Positions 26,133 through 35,699 of a stretch of DNA of 64,000 nucleotides are shown piece by piece. The stretch is from the NCBI GenBank assembly GCA_937872175.1, contig CALMPI010000052.1:1-64000 (forward strand), written 5' to 3'. Positions within the stretch are counted from its first letter, which is position 1. Each line of letters opens with the position of its first letter. The DNA comes from an uncultured Flavobacteriales bacterium (lineage in GTDB: Bacteria > Bacteroidota > Bacteroidia > Flavobacteriales_F > PHOS-HE28). The notes under the pieces were generated by a model. The model saw only the letters and a program-made list of their open reading frames with translations, did not search any database and was not told where the DNA came from. The position numbers and the translations under genes are program-made.

Positions 26133-27254
26133 ATGAACCTCTCCCGCACCTGCTCCCCGCACCGCACGTACCGCCCCATGGCCGGCACCTGCCTGATGCT
26201 CACCCTGATGCTCTGGGCCTCGCACGGCCTGGCCCAGACCCCCGAGGCCTTCCGCTACCAGGCCGTGGCGCGCGATGGCGGCGGCCAGCTGGTGGTGAAT
26301 ACCGCCGTGGGCGTGCAGTTCCAGCTGCACCAGGGCAGCGCCAGCGGCACGGTGGTGTACGCCGAAACGCACAGCCCCACCACCAACGCGCAGGGCCTCT
26401 TCACCGTGGGCGTGGGCGAGGGCAGCCCCACCAGCGGCACCTTCAGCGCCATCGACTGGAGCGCCGGGCCCTACTTCGTGGAAGTGGGGCTGGACCCTGC
26501 CGGCGGCACGGCCTACAGCTCCATCGGTGTACAGCAGCTGCTGAGCGTGCCCTATGCCCTGTACGCCACCAAGGCCGGCCCTCCGGGCAGTGCGGCGGGC
26601 GAGATCCGGTATTGGAACGGCACGGACTGGGTATCGCTTCCTCCGCCCACTTCCGTCAACCGCTCGCTGACCTATTGCGGCGAGGGTGTATTGCGCTGGG
26701 GCCCTTGCCCGGTGCAGGAGCTCCTGAACGGGGGTGCCACGCCGTGCCAGCTGGTCGCGGAGGGCGTGCCGCTGGATTCCCTCTGGGGCAAGAATTACCT
26801 GGGCGGCCTGATCGCCTACCCGGACACCAACACCTGCCAGGGATTCGTGGCCGCCACGACCGATCTTTTCCCCATCCCTCGGGAATGGGTCAATGATGCG
26901 GGCTGTGCGAACACGTTGATCGGGGGCACATCCACGGACTTGTTCACGGGCGGGAACAACACCACCCTAATTGCTGCGCACCCCGTCTGTGGACCGGTCA
27001 CCCTGGCCGCTGACGTCCTATCCTCCGCACCCCCGGGTTGGTACCTGCCCTCGCGGGATGAGGTGCTCCAGTTCTATACCCATCTCCACCTCAACGGCGT
27101 TGGTGGTTTCGGCACCGACTTCTACTGCACTTCTTCGGAAGAAAGCGCAAGCACCGCCTATTACATCAGGTTCCTCAATGGCACCGGTGGCAACTTCGGC
27201 GATGTCAAATACAACGGTGCTAGCGGCCGGGTCCGTACGATCAAATACTTCTGA
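26133..27254 (+). CDS. secreted fibre-like protein with DUF1566-like C-terminal domain, copy 3
   Basis: This 373-residue protein starts at 26133 with the same first residues as copy 2. The signal peptide and N-terminal shared domain are almost identical to copy 2 at the DNA level to about 26552. The C-terminal half has diverged throughout (TSVNRSLTYCGEGVLRWG; YLPSRDEVLQFYTHLHL; FYCTSSEESAS), yet keeps the DUF1566-like order of motifs. The strong contrast between the two halves suggests that the front was recently copied onto an older C-terminal domain. The large BspA-type gene follows 19 bases later. Confidence 0.85.
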   Translation: MNLSRTCSPHRTYRPMAGTCLMLTLMLWASHGLAQTPEAFRYQAVARDGGGQLVVNTAVGVQFQLHQGSASGTVVYAETHSPTTNAQGLFTVGVGEGSPTSGTFSAIDWSAGPYFVEVGLDPAGGTAYSSIGVQQLLSVPYALYATKAGPPGSAAGEIRYWNGTDWVSLPPPTSVNRSLTYCGEGVLRWGPCPVQELLNGGATPCQLVAEGVPLDSLWGKNYLGGLIAYPDTNTCQGFVAATTDLFPIPREWVNDAGCANTLIGGTSTDLFTGGNNTTLIAAHPVCGPVTLAADVLSSAPPGWYLPSRDEVLQFYTHLHLNGVGGFGTDFYCTSSEESASTAYYIRFLNGTGGNFGDVKYNGASGRVRTIKYF

Positions 27255-27273
27255 CCACACTCCCCACCCCCCC

Positions 27274-30200
27274 ATGAACCGACTCCGATCCTTCCTCCTC
27301 ACCCTGGGCCTGCTGGCCGCCACCTGGGCGGCGAACGCCCAATCGGTGAGCCCCACCGTGGTGGCCAACGCGGGTGGCACCGGCACCGCCGGGAACATGA
27401 CCCTGGACTGGACCCTCGGGGAGCCGATGGTGACCACCCTGGACAACGGCCTGCTGGTGCTCACACAGGGATTCCACCAGCCCGGCGGTGTGCTCACGAG
27501 CAACCTGCCCGCTCCCTTCATCACCACCTGGAACACGGCGAACGCCGGTGTCTCCGGCGCCACATCGATCACCATCCCCACCACGGGAGGGGGCTACCTC
27601 TACGACGTGGACTGGAACAACGACGGGGTGTATGACCAGTTCAACGTGACCGGCAGCGTGACCCACGATTTCGGTGTGTCGGGCACCTACACCATCCGCA
27701 TCGCCGGGGCGTTTCCGCGCATCTTCTTCAACGGGGCGGGCGACCGCTTGAAGCTGCTTTCCGTGGACCAATGGGGGGCTACGCCATGGACCTCGATGGT
27801 GGGCGCCTTCAAGGGCTGCAGCAACATGAACATCACCGCCACGGATGCGCCGGACCTCTCCAGCGTCACCGACCTGACCGAATGTTTCATGGATTGCATC
27901 GCGTTCACCGCGGACCTGGACCAATGGGACGTGCTGGGCATCACCACCATGACGCGCCTGTTCCGGGGCTGCACCCTGTTCAACGGGGACGTGACCACGT
28001 GGGCCACCGACAGCGTGACCGACATGGGGGGGCTGTTCCAGCTGGCCGGAACCTTCAACCGGGACATCTCCGGATGGAACACCTCCAAGGTAACGACCAT
28101 GACAAGCATGTTCGCCAATGCGGACAGCTTCGATCAGCCCATCGGCGTATGGGACGTGGGGCAGGTGCAGCAATTCGGCACCATGTTCATCCAGAACGAT
28201 GCGTTCGACCAACCCCTGAACGCCTGGGATGTGCATAGCGCTGTGAACTTCAGCTCCATGTTCTCGCAGACCACCGCCTTCAACCAACCGCTCGACCAAT
28301 GGACCCTTGGTGCGGTGAGCCTCAGTGCCATGTTCAGTCAGGCCACCGCGTTCGACCAGGACCTGGGGGCCTGGGACATCAGCCAGGTGATCAACTTCTC
28401 CAACGCGTTGAGCAATTGCGGAATGTCCACGGCCAACTATGACGCCACCCTGATCGGGTGGAGCACCCTGGACGCGGGTGAAACGCAGATCCCTGCGAAC
28501 AAGACATTCGGCGCCACGGGCCTGACCTACTGCCTGGGCGAAGCGGCTCGTAACACGCTCACCGGAACCTACGGCTGGACGATCAACGATGCGGGCCCGG
28601 ACCTGATCTGCCAATCCCAGGGGCACTTCGTCACCACCTGGCAGACCGACAATCCAGGCATTTCCGATCCCCTTTCCATTACGATCCCCACCTTCCCCGG
28701 GGAGACCTATAACTACGATGTGGACTGGGACAACGACGGCACCTTTGATCAATTCGGACTGACCGGGGACGTGACGCACACCTATCCGTCACCGGGCACA
28801 TACACCATCCGGATCCGGGGTGCTTTTCCTGCGATCCATTTCGCGTATTCCGGTGACAACGAAAAACTGCTCTCAGTGGATCAATGGGGTACGATGGCCT
28901 GGACCACTATGGAAGCCGCTTTCGCCGGGTGCGGCAACCTCCAGGTAACCGCTGCGGATGTGCCCGATCTGTCCGGAGCGACCAGCCTTCAGGAAATGTT
29001 CGCCAGTTGCGCCAATTTCAATGCAGACATCAATTCATGGGACGTCAGCCAGGTCACGAACATGAGGGACATGTTCGTGGGTGCGGTAGCGTTCAACCAG
29101 GACCTCAGCAGCTGGGAGGTTGGCAACGTGACGAACATGGGTGGCATGTTCAGTGATACTGAGGCATTTGATCAGCCATTGGACGCATGGGACGTCAGTA
29201 ACGTGACCGATATGTCCATCATGTTCGGTGGCGCCTTGCAGTTCGATCAGGATATTTCATCCTGGGCGGTGGGTAATGTAACGGACATGGCTGGAATGTT
29301 CATTAATACGGCAGCATTCAACCAGGACCTCAGCAGCTGGGATGTTGGCAGCGTAACGAACATGTTCGGCATGTTCCTGGACGCCACCGCGTTCGACCAG
29401 GATCTGGGCAGCTGGGATATCAGCAATGTGACGAACATGGAGCTCATGTTGGACAATTGCGGAATGTCCACCGCCAACTATGACGCCACCCTGATGGGGT
29501 GGAGTACCCTGGACGCGGGTGAAACGCAGATCCCCACGAACATTTTACTTAACGCCATGGGCCTGACCTATTGCCTGGGCGAAGCGGCGCGCAACACGCT
29601 CATCGGAACCTACGGATGGACGATCACGGACGCGGGCCCGGACCTGGCCTGCCTATACCCGGAGCACTTCGTGACCACCTGGAAGACCGACCAACCCTTC
29701 GGCAGCTCCAATCCCAGTTCCATCATCATTTCCACGGCCCCTGGGGAGACCTATAACTACGACGTGGACTGGAACAACGACGGGGTGTTCGATGACCTGG
29801 GCGTATCCGGGGACATCACCCACGACTATGGCTCTCCCGACACCGTGACCATCCGCATACGGGGCACCTTCCCGCGTATCTACATCGGGGGCGGAGGTGA
29901 TAGTCGGAAGCTCCACTCGGTCGATCAGTGGGGAAGCACTGCCTGGACCTCGATGTTCAGGGCCTTTCAGTCCTGCACTAACCTGAAGGCCATTCCTTCC
30001 GATCCTCCTGATCTTTCGGCTTGTTCGTCCTTGCGGTTCATGTTCGATGGGTGTTCGAATTTCAATGCGGACATTTCCATGTGGGATGTGGGTCAGGTGA
30101 CGGACATGGGCTTTATGTTCCGCGGTTCAGCCTTCAACCAGGACATTTCGTCCTGGAATGTGGGTCAGGTGACGAACATGAGCTTCATGTTCCGCGGTTC

Positions 30201-31713
30201 ATCCTTCAACCAGGATATCGGCGGATGGAACGTGGCCAATGTGACGGTCATGCAAGCAATGTTCTGGGGCAGTCCCTTCGATCAGGATATCAGTGGTTGG
30301 AACGTAGGGCAGGTAACGACGATGGAAGACATGTTCAGGGGAACGCCTTTCGATCAGGATATATCATCCTGGAACGTGGGCGCTGTGACCCTTATGGGCA
30401 ACATGTTCCAAGGATCACTCTTCAACCACGATATCGGTTCATGGAACGTCAGCAACGTGACCGATATGTATGGCATGTTCGAACTTTCACCCTTCAACCA
30501 GGATATCAGTGGTTGGAATGTGAGCAACGTGCAGTATATGGATGGCATGTTCTACGCTTCATCCTTCAACCAGGATATCGGCAGTTGGAATACGAGCGCT
30601 GTGACCGATATGGGCTACATGTTCTACGGATCACCCTTCAACCAGGATATTTCATCCTGGAATGTGAGCGCTGTATCCAATATGGAGGGCATGTTCAACG
30701 GGGCCACCTCCTTTGACCAGGACCTGGGCGGCTGGGATGTGAGCAATGTGACGAACATGACCAACATGCTCGACAACTCCGGGCTCTCCACTGCTCACTA
30801 TGACGCTACCCTGATCGGTTGGGCCACGCTCGATGCCGGTGAAACGCAGATCCCGAGCGGCATTTCGCTCGGCGCGGCCGGGCTGACCTATTGCGCCGGT
30901 GAGGCCGCGCGCACCGCGCTCACCGGAACCTACGGATGGACGATCAACGATGCGGGACAAGATCCGGGGTGTGCTGGTGTTTCGCTCGCCTTGCGCGCCT
31001 TCCTGCAAGGACCTTACATCAGCGGCACCGGCCTGATGAACGACGGCCTCCGCGCCAATGGTTTGGTGCCGCTCAGCGAGCCGTACACGGCCTTGGGCTG
31101 GACCCAGGTTACCGGTGGCGGAGAGACCACCACCGCGCCCGTGCTCGCCGTCACCGGCGACGATGCGATCGTGGACTGGGTCTACCTGCAGCTGCGCGAC
31201 AAGAGCGACAACACCCTGGTGCTCGAAACGCGTTGCGCCCTTGTACAGCGTGACGGCGACATCGTGGATACCGATGGTGTCTCTCCGGTCAGCTTCAGCA
31301 GTCCGAGCGATAGCTACTACATCGCGGTCTTCCACCGCAACCACCTGGGCGCGATGACGCTGAACAGCGTGGCATTGTCAAGTACAGCGGCCGGTGTCGA
31401 TCTGACCACAGGAGCCACGGCAACCTACGGCACCGATGCGCAGGCCGACCTGAGCGGTGTGAAACTGCTTTGGGCCGGGGATGTGACGAGCGATGGCCTG
31501 GTCAAATACGCCGGTGGTGGCAACGACCGCGACCCCATCCTGGTGCGCATCGGCGGCCTTGTGCCCACGGCCACGGTGAACGGCTACTACCCTGAAGATG
31601 TGAACCTCAACGGCCAGGTGAAATACGCCGGCAGCGCCAACGACCGCGATCCCATCCTGGTGAACATCGGTGGGGTGGTGCCCACGGCCGTGCGGAACGC
31701 GCAGCTGCCCTGA
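27274..31713 (+). CDS. giant BspA-type (DUF285) repeat surface protein with dockerin-like module
   Basis: This 1479-residue protein begins with a signal peptide ending WAANAQ and a short SxSPTVVANAGG...TLGEP...LTQGFHQP segment common before Bacteroidota sorting domains. Three large units follow (from about 27532, 28621 and 29651). Each opens with a YDVDWNNDGxFD/SVDQWG beta domain, continues with DUF285 repeats (AFNQDLSSWEVGNVTNMGGMF-like, about 25 residues; 24 residues, 72 bases, in the third unit), and closes with GLTYCLGEAARNTLTGTYGW. The C-terminal module starts at 30991. DUF285 repeats are surface leucine-rich-type repeats linked to adhesion. No enzyme motif is seen. Confidence 0.9.
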   Translation: MNRLRSFLLTLGLLAATWAANAQSVSPTVVANAGGTGTAGNMTLDWTLGEPMVTTLDNGLLVLTQGFHQPGGVLTSNLPAPFITTWNTANAGVSGATSITIPTTGGGYLYDVDWNNDGVYDQFNVTGSVTHDFGVSGTYTIRIAGAFPRIFFNGAGDRLKLLSVDQWGATPWTSMVGAFKGCSNMNITATDAPDLSSVTDLTECFMDCIAFTADLDQWDVLGITTMTRLFRGCTLFNGDVTTWATDSVTDMGGLFQLAGTFNRDISGWNTSKVTTMTSMFANADSFDQPIGVWDVGQVQQFGTMFIQNDAFDQPLNAWDVHSAVNFSSMFSQTTAFNQPLDQWTLGAVSLSAMFSQATAFDQDLGAWDISQVINFSNALSNCGMSTANYDATLIGWSTLDAGETQIPANKTFGATGLTYCLGEAARNTLTGTYGWTINDAGPDLICQSQGHFVTTWQTDNPGISDPLSITIPTFPGETYNYDVDWDNDGTFDQFGLTGDVTHTYPSPGTYTIRIRGAFPAIHFAYSGDNEKLLSVDQWGTMAWTTMEAAFAGCGNLQVTAADVPDLSGATSLQEMFASCANFNADINSWDVSQVTNMRDMFVGAVAFNQDLSSWEVGNVTNMGGMFSDTEAFDQPLDAWDVSNVTDMSIMFGGALQFDQDISSWAVGNVTDMAGMFINTAAFNQDLSSWDVGSVTNMFGMFLDATAFDQDLGSWDISNVTNMELMLDNCGMSTANYDATLMGWSTLDAGETQIPTNILLNAMGLTYCLGEAARNTLIGTYGWTITDAGPDLACLYPEHFVTTWKTDQPFGSSNPSSIIISTAPGETYNYDVDWNNDGVFDDLGVSGDITHDYGSPDTVTIRIRGTFPRIYIGGGGDSRKLHSVDQWGSTAWTSMFRAFQSCTNLKAIPSDPPDLSACSSLRFMFDGCSNFNADISMWDVGQVTDMGFMFRGSAFNQDISSWNVGQVTNMSFMFRGSSFNQDIGGWNVANVTVMQAMFWGSPFDQDISGWNVGQVTTMEDMFRGTPFDQDISSWNVGAVTLMGNMFQGSLFNHDIGSWNVSNVTDMYGMFELSPFNQDISGWNVSNVQYMDGMFYASSFNQDIGSWNTSAVTDMGYMFYGSPFNQDISSWNVSAVSNMEGMFNGATSFDQDLGGWDVSNVTNMTNMLDNSGLSTAHYDATLIGWATLDAGETQIPSGISLGAAGLTYCAGEAARTALTGTYGWTINDAGQDPGCAGVSLALRAFLQGPYISGTGLMNDGLRANGLVPLSEPYTALGWTQVTGGGETTTAPVLAVTGDDAIVDWVYLQLRDKSDNTLVLETRCALVQRDGDIVDTDGVSPVSFSSPSDSYYIAVFHRNHLGAMTLNSVALSSTAAGVDLTTGATATYGTDAQADLSGVKLLWAGDVTSDGLVKYAGGGNDRDPILVRIGGLVPTATVNGYYPEDVNLNGQVKYAGSANDRDPILVNIGGVVPTAVRNAQLP
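30991..31710 (+). repeat. dockerin-like C-terminal module, copy 2
   Basis: Codes for LRAFLQGPYISGTGLMNDGL through VKYAGSANDRDPIL. It is the most diverged of the six: the first loop is SDGLVKYAGGGNDRDPIL with Asp in place of Asn, closer to classic dockerin loops. Confidence 0.88.
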
Positions 31714-31730
31714 GCAAGCAAGCCCTCAAC

Positions 31731-31761
31731 GGAGAAGCCCGGGGATGAGCCGGGCTTCTCT
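31731..31761. terminator. terminator between convergent genes
   Basis: An 11-base-pair stem (31732-31742 with 31750-31760) with a 7-base loop lies between the BspA-type gene and the oppositely oriented regulator, and could serve both. The arms resemble the terminator at 21866. Confidence 0.65.
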
Positions 31762-31782
31762 CCGTGTACGTGGGTTTGATAT

Positions 31783-32418
31783 TCACACCAGCCCCTCGCG
31801 CAGCGCCACCTTCACGGCGCTGGCCACGGAGGCCACGTGCAGCTTTTTGTAGATACGCGTGACGTGCGCGTTCACGGTGGAGTAGGTGATGGAATGCTTG
31901 GCCGCGATCATCTTGTAGGTGAGGCCATCGACCAGGCCGCGCAGGATATCCAACTCGCGCTCGCTCAGGTCGAAGTCATTCTTGGCGGCAGTGGTCGCGC
32001 GCTTGTTGAAGAAGGTGAGCACCTTGCGCGCCACGATGGGCGTCATGGGCGAACCGCCTTCGGCCACTTCCTTCAGGCTTTCCATGAGGCGCGTGGGCGT
32101 GGTCTGCTTCAGCAGGTAGCCATCGGCGCCGGCGAGCACGGCGGCGAAGACCTTGTCCTCGTCCTCGAAGACCGTTTGCATGAGCACGCGCACTTCGGGG
32201 AACTGGCTCTTGATCAGCTCCACGCCGCGGATGCCGTCCACGTGCGGCATGTCGATGTCCATGAGCACCACGTCGGGCTCCGTCTCGGCCACATGGCGCA
32301 GCACCTCACGGCAATCGGGGTACTCCCCTACGCACCGCATTTCCGGGTCTGTGGCGATGAGCCGCGCGAGGCCGCTGCGCCGGGCCAGGTTGTCGTCGTA
32401 GATGGACACCTTCAGCAT
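31783..32418 (-). CDS. NarL/LuxR-type response regulator 1
   Basis: This 211-residue regulator starts at 32418 (MLKVSIYDDN); the upstream extension of the frame is not signal- or domain-like. The receiver has D8-D9, the phospho-acceptor D54 (VLMDIDMPHVDG) and a late Lys in YLLKQTTPTRL. The LuxR helix-turn-helix is at about 145-205 (LSERELDILRGLVDGLTYKMIAAKHSITYSTVNAHVTRIY). It follows its sensor kinase by 62 bases on the same strand. It is a close paralogue of the regulator at 49655-50293. It probably controls surface genes. Confidence 0.92.
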   Translation of the reverse strand: MLKVSIYDDNLARRSGLARLIATDPEMRCVGEYPDCREVLRHVAETEPDVVLMDIDMPHVDGIRGVELIKSQFPEVRVLMQTVFEDEDKVFAAVLAGADGYLLKQTTPTRLMESLKEVAEGGSPMTPIVARKVLTFFNKRATTAAKNDFDLSERELDILRGLVDGLTYKMIAAKHSITYSTVNAHVTRIYKKLHVASVASAVKVALREGLV

Positions 32419-32479
32419 CGGTGACAAAACTAGGAACGCCGAACGCGGCGCGCGTGTAGTGGAAACAACGGATCGCGGT

Positions 32480-35400
32480 TCATGGCTTGAAGCGGAGTTG
32501 AACGCGCGTGCCCGTCCCCGTTCGTGTTTCCACCCGGATGGTGCCCTTGATCTCCGCCGCGCGCGCTTGCATGCTTTCCAAGCCGTTCCCACCGCGCGCA
32601 TCGGTACTCGCCCCGGCCATGGCATGATCGAAGCCCACGCCATCGTCCTCCACCGTGAGCACCAGCTCGCCCTCCTCTCGCTCCAGCCGCACGCTCAACT
32701 TGCTTCCGCCCGAGTACTTCGCCGCGTTGTTCACCGCCTCCTTGAACACGAGGTAGAGGTTCTTGCGCTGCACCATGCTGAGCGGGCGGCTGGTGAGCGC
32801 CTCGTCCACCTGGAAGTCGAGCATGAGGTCGGCGCCCTCGGCCATGCGCGCGGCGAAAGCCCTCATGCGCTGCACCACATGCAGCAGGTCATCGTTCCGG
32901 CTGTTCACGGCCCACACGATGTCGTTCATGCTCTCCATCATCTCGCTCGTGCTCTCGCTGATGCGGGCAAGCGTCGCGGCATGACCATTGGCACCCTTCG
33001 GCCCCTCCCGCAAAGCCACCTCACTGTGCAGCGCCACGCTGCTGAGGGTGCTGCCGATCTCGTCGTGCAGGTCGCGGGCGATGCGGTCGCGCACATGTGC
33101 CAAGCGCAGCTGTTGCGCCAGCCGGTAGCGGTACAAGGCGTACAACGCACCAGCCACCACGAGCACGAGCAGCGCCCGGAACCACCAGGTGCCCCACCAG
33201 GGCGGTGTGACCACCAGCAGCACCGAGGCGCCCACGGGATCCCAGACGCCCATGCTGTTACGCCCCTGCACACGGAACGTGTAGCTGCCCGGATCGAGGT
33301 TGGTGAAGGTGGCCTCGCGCGCGGTACCGCTCTCCACCCATTCGTCGATCGCTCCTTCCAGCATGTAGCGGAAGCTATTGCGTGCCGCTGCCGAATGATC
33401 CATGCTGGAGAACGTGAAGGCGACCATGCGTTCGTCGTAGGGCAGCTCGATGCGCTCAACGAAGGGCATGTAGGTCCGCAGCAGATCGGGCCGCGAAACG
33501 CGGTCCACGCGCTGGTTGCGCAATCGCAGGCTGGTGATCACCGTGGGCGAAGGCAGCGTATCGGCCAGGAAGTCCGCGGGGTCGAAGTCCACGGCACCAC
33601 TCATACCACCGAAGGTGAGCGTGCCATCCATGCTCTGCAACGCACTGTACCGGTTGAACTCGTTGCCTGGCAGACCTTGGGCAGTGGTGAAGTTGCGCGT
33701 GGCGCCCGTCCGCGGCTCGAACCGGCACAGGCCCTGGTTGGTGCTGAGCCAGAGCTCGCCCGCCGCACCGGGCAGGATACCGTAGATCACGTTGTTGGGC
33801 AGGCCCCCCTCCGTGGTATACCGCGTGAACTTCCGCGTTCGGCGGTCATACACGGCCAGGCCATTCCCTTCCGTGCCCACCCAAACGCGCTCGTCCGGCT
33901 CGGAAGGATCAAGGCAGGTGGCGAGCACCATGTTCCCAGGCAGCGACAGGGGATCGAGGGGAGTGTTCACGAACGTCTCCCATTCGCCGGTGCGGGTGTC
34001 CAGGCAGAGCAGGCCCTCATACGTGCCGAGCCACAGGCGTCCATCCGAAGTCCAACTGCACGAGCCGATGGGGCGGTAGTCCACATTGAGCATCGGACGT
34101 GGCAGCGCGTACCGCGCGGTGACCTTGAGCGTGAGGGGATCCAGCTCCGCCAGATGGTCCACCATCGCACCACCCCTGTTGCCGCAGCCAACGAGCAGAT
34201 CGCCATTCCGGCCTGGCAGCAACTGGCTGGGTGTGCCTGACCCGCCCAGCGATGGCCTGAACAACTGACCAAGGGTATCCAGGATGAGCAGTTCCGCATC
34301 AAAGCCGCGGTCGGGACGAGCGATGATGCAGAGCTGCTCGGACCTCTGGAGCGCGAACGCCTCGTGCACGATGCGATAGCCCAGCTCGCTCAGTCGGCGG
34401 CGCAACGGCTCAGGCGTTCGTGATCCGTCGCTGATCGTGAGTTCGAACGCTCCCACCTCCAACGCGCCCAATGCCTTGGAACGGACGGGGACACCTGCAC
34501 CCGGGATCGCACGGAAGCGCTGGGCGCTTGCGGACAGGCAGGTGGCCCCGAAGCCGGAGCTCGTGAACCAGATGGCCCCATTGCGGTCCTGCAACACGCC
34601 ACTGCCCACGGGCCGCTCACTTCCTGCGGCAGCATTGGCAACGATGAGCTGGATGCGCTCGGCGACCCCCGTGCCCAGGTCCAGGCGCACGGTGCTCGCG
34701 TCCTCCAGATTGCACCATAAGCGACCCTCGCGGTCCACCAGCTCGCAGCGCCACAGGTACAGGCCGGCCGTCGCCATGGGATCGCTGAGCTGCCCCGTGA
34801 CCGGATCGATGTCGAACACCTCGCGGCTGTTCACGAGGAGCAATCGGTGCGCGTCGGGTACTTCCACCAGCTGTTGCAGCGGACGTTCATTGATCCCGGG
34901 TTCGTGGCTGGGAACAACAACGGTGCGATCGATGACATATCCGCCGGACCTGTCCGGCAGAAAGGCGAGCAGGTGTTCATGGCCCATCGCCCACACACGC
35001 CCCGACGCATCGGTGCCAAGATCCCCGAGCTTCCTCATGTCGGGCAGGGTCGCGCAGAGACCTGCCAACGGCTGAAAGCCCTGTTCAACGGAGCCCAGCA
35101 CGTGGATGGCCCCACCATCATCCACCATCCAGATCGCCCCACGGCCGTCCTGAAGCAACTTCCGCGGTGATAAGGGGGATATGTGTCGGGCAATGCCGGT
35201 GCGCGGGTCGAGCAAGCATGTACCGTTCGAAAGCGTGCCTACCCAGATGTGGCCATCGCGGTCCTCCAGCAGGCTGATGATGTGGTTGCCGCAGAGGCTC
35301 GTGCTGTCCGCGGCATCGTGGCGGAAGACCTTGAAGCTGTACCCATCATAGCGTGCCAGGCCATCCTTCGTGCCGAACCAGAGGAAGCCGGTGCGGTCCT

Positions 35401-35551
35401 CCAGGATGGCCGTGACCTGGCCTTGCGGCAGGCCATCCTCCACGGTAAGGGCCGTAACGTGCATGCGCACGTCGCGGACGCCCCCCTGCGCCATGCAGAC
35501 CGCTGCAAGGCACACGCACACAGCCGCCACTGAACATCGGCCTTTGCCCAT
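32480..35551 (-). CDS. beta-propeller sensor histidine kinase 1
   Basis: This 1023-residue kinase starts at 35551 with a signal peptide ending AAVCMAQ. It then has a large periplasmic beta-propeller region (about 30-700; DGLPQGQVTAILEDRTGFLWFGTKDGLARYDGY and later repeats), a Y_Y_Y domain (NSFRYMLEGAIDEWVESGT to [14 protein letters not shown]), one membrane helix, and a HisKA_3 domain with H829 ([13 protein letters not shown]). The ATPase domain has NNAAKYS, DDGVGFD and GGNGLESM. It has no receiver domain, so it passes phosphate to the regulator just downstream. Propeller/Y_Y_Y kinases of Bacteroidota usually sense extracellular polymers. The promoter probably lies near 35572-35579 (TATTTTCC on the minus strand). 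Confidence 0.92.
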   Translation of the reverse strand: MGKGRCSVAAVCVCLAAVCMAQGGVRDVRMHVTALTVEDGLPQGQVTAILEDRTGFLWFGTKDGLARYDGYSFKVFRHDAADSTSLCGNHIISLLEDRDGHIWVGTLSNGTCLLDPRTGIARHISPLSPRKLLQDGRGAIWMVDDGGAIHVLGSVEQGFQPLAGLCATLPDMRKLGDLGTDASGRVWAMGHEHLLAFLPDRSGGYVIDRTVVVPSHEPGINERPLQQLVEVPDAHRLLLVNSREVFDIDPVTGQLSDPMATAGLYLWRCELVDREGRLWCNLEDASTVRLDLGTGVAERIQLIVANAAAGSERPVGSGVLQDRNGAIWFTSSGFGATCLSASAQRFRAIPGAGVPVRSKALGALEVGAFELTISDGSRTPEPLRRRLSELGYRIVHEAFALQRSEQLCIIARPDRGFDAELLILDTLGQLFRPSLGGSGTPSQLLPGRNGDLLVGCGNRGGAMVDHLAELDPLTLKVTARYALPRPMLNVDYRPIGSCSWTSDGRLWLGTYEGLLCLDTRTGEWETFVNTPLDPLSLPGNMVLATCLDPSEPDERVWVGTEGNGLAVYDRRTRKFTRYTTEGGLPNNVIYGILPGAAGELWLSTNQGLCRFEPRTGATRNFTTAQGLPGNEFNRYSALQSMDGTLTFGGMSGAVDFDPADFLADTLPSPTVITSLRLRNQRVDRVSRPDLLRTYMPFVERIELPYDERMVAFTFSSMDHSAAARNSFRYMLEGAIDEWVESGTAREATFTNLDPGSYTFRVQGRNSMGVWDPVGASVLLVVTPPWWGTWWFRALLVLVVAGALYALYRYRLAQQLRLAHVRDRIARDLHDEIGSTLSSVALHSEVALREGPKGANGHAATLARISESTSEMMESMNDIVWAVNSRNDDLLHVVQRMRAFAARMAEGADLMLDFQVDEALTSRPLSMVQRKNLYLVFKEAVNNAAKYSGGSKLSVRLEREEGELVLTVEDDGVGFDHAMAGASTDARGGNGLESMQARAAEIKGTIRVETRTGTGTRVQLRFKP

Positions 35552-35699
35552 CCGGATCGCGCTCACCGGGGGAAAATACCCCGTTCTCCTGATACGCCCC
35601 GCCAACCCGAGGGGAGGGCGCCTCCGATCAGATGTAGTGATTCCAACAATTGATGCGCGCGACCGTCCTCCGGTGCTTTGCCAACACAAGACCCATGAC

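Noticed and set aside
23815-27254. Diversity-generating retroelement acting on the DUF1566 genes
   Set aside because: No reverse transcriptase or template repeat is visible, and the variable segment differs at all bases rather than mainly at adenines.
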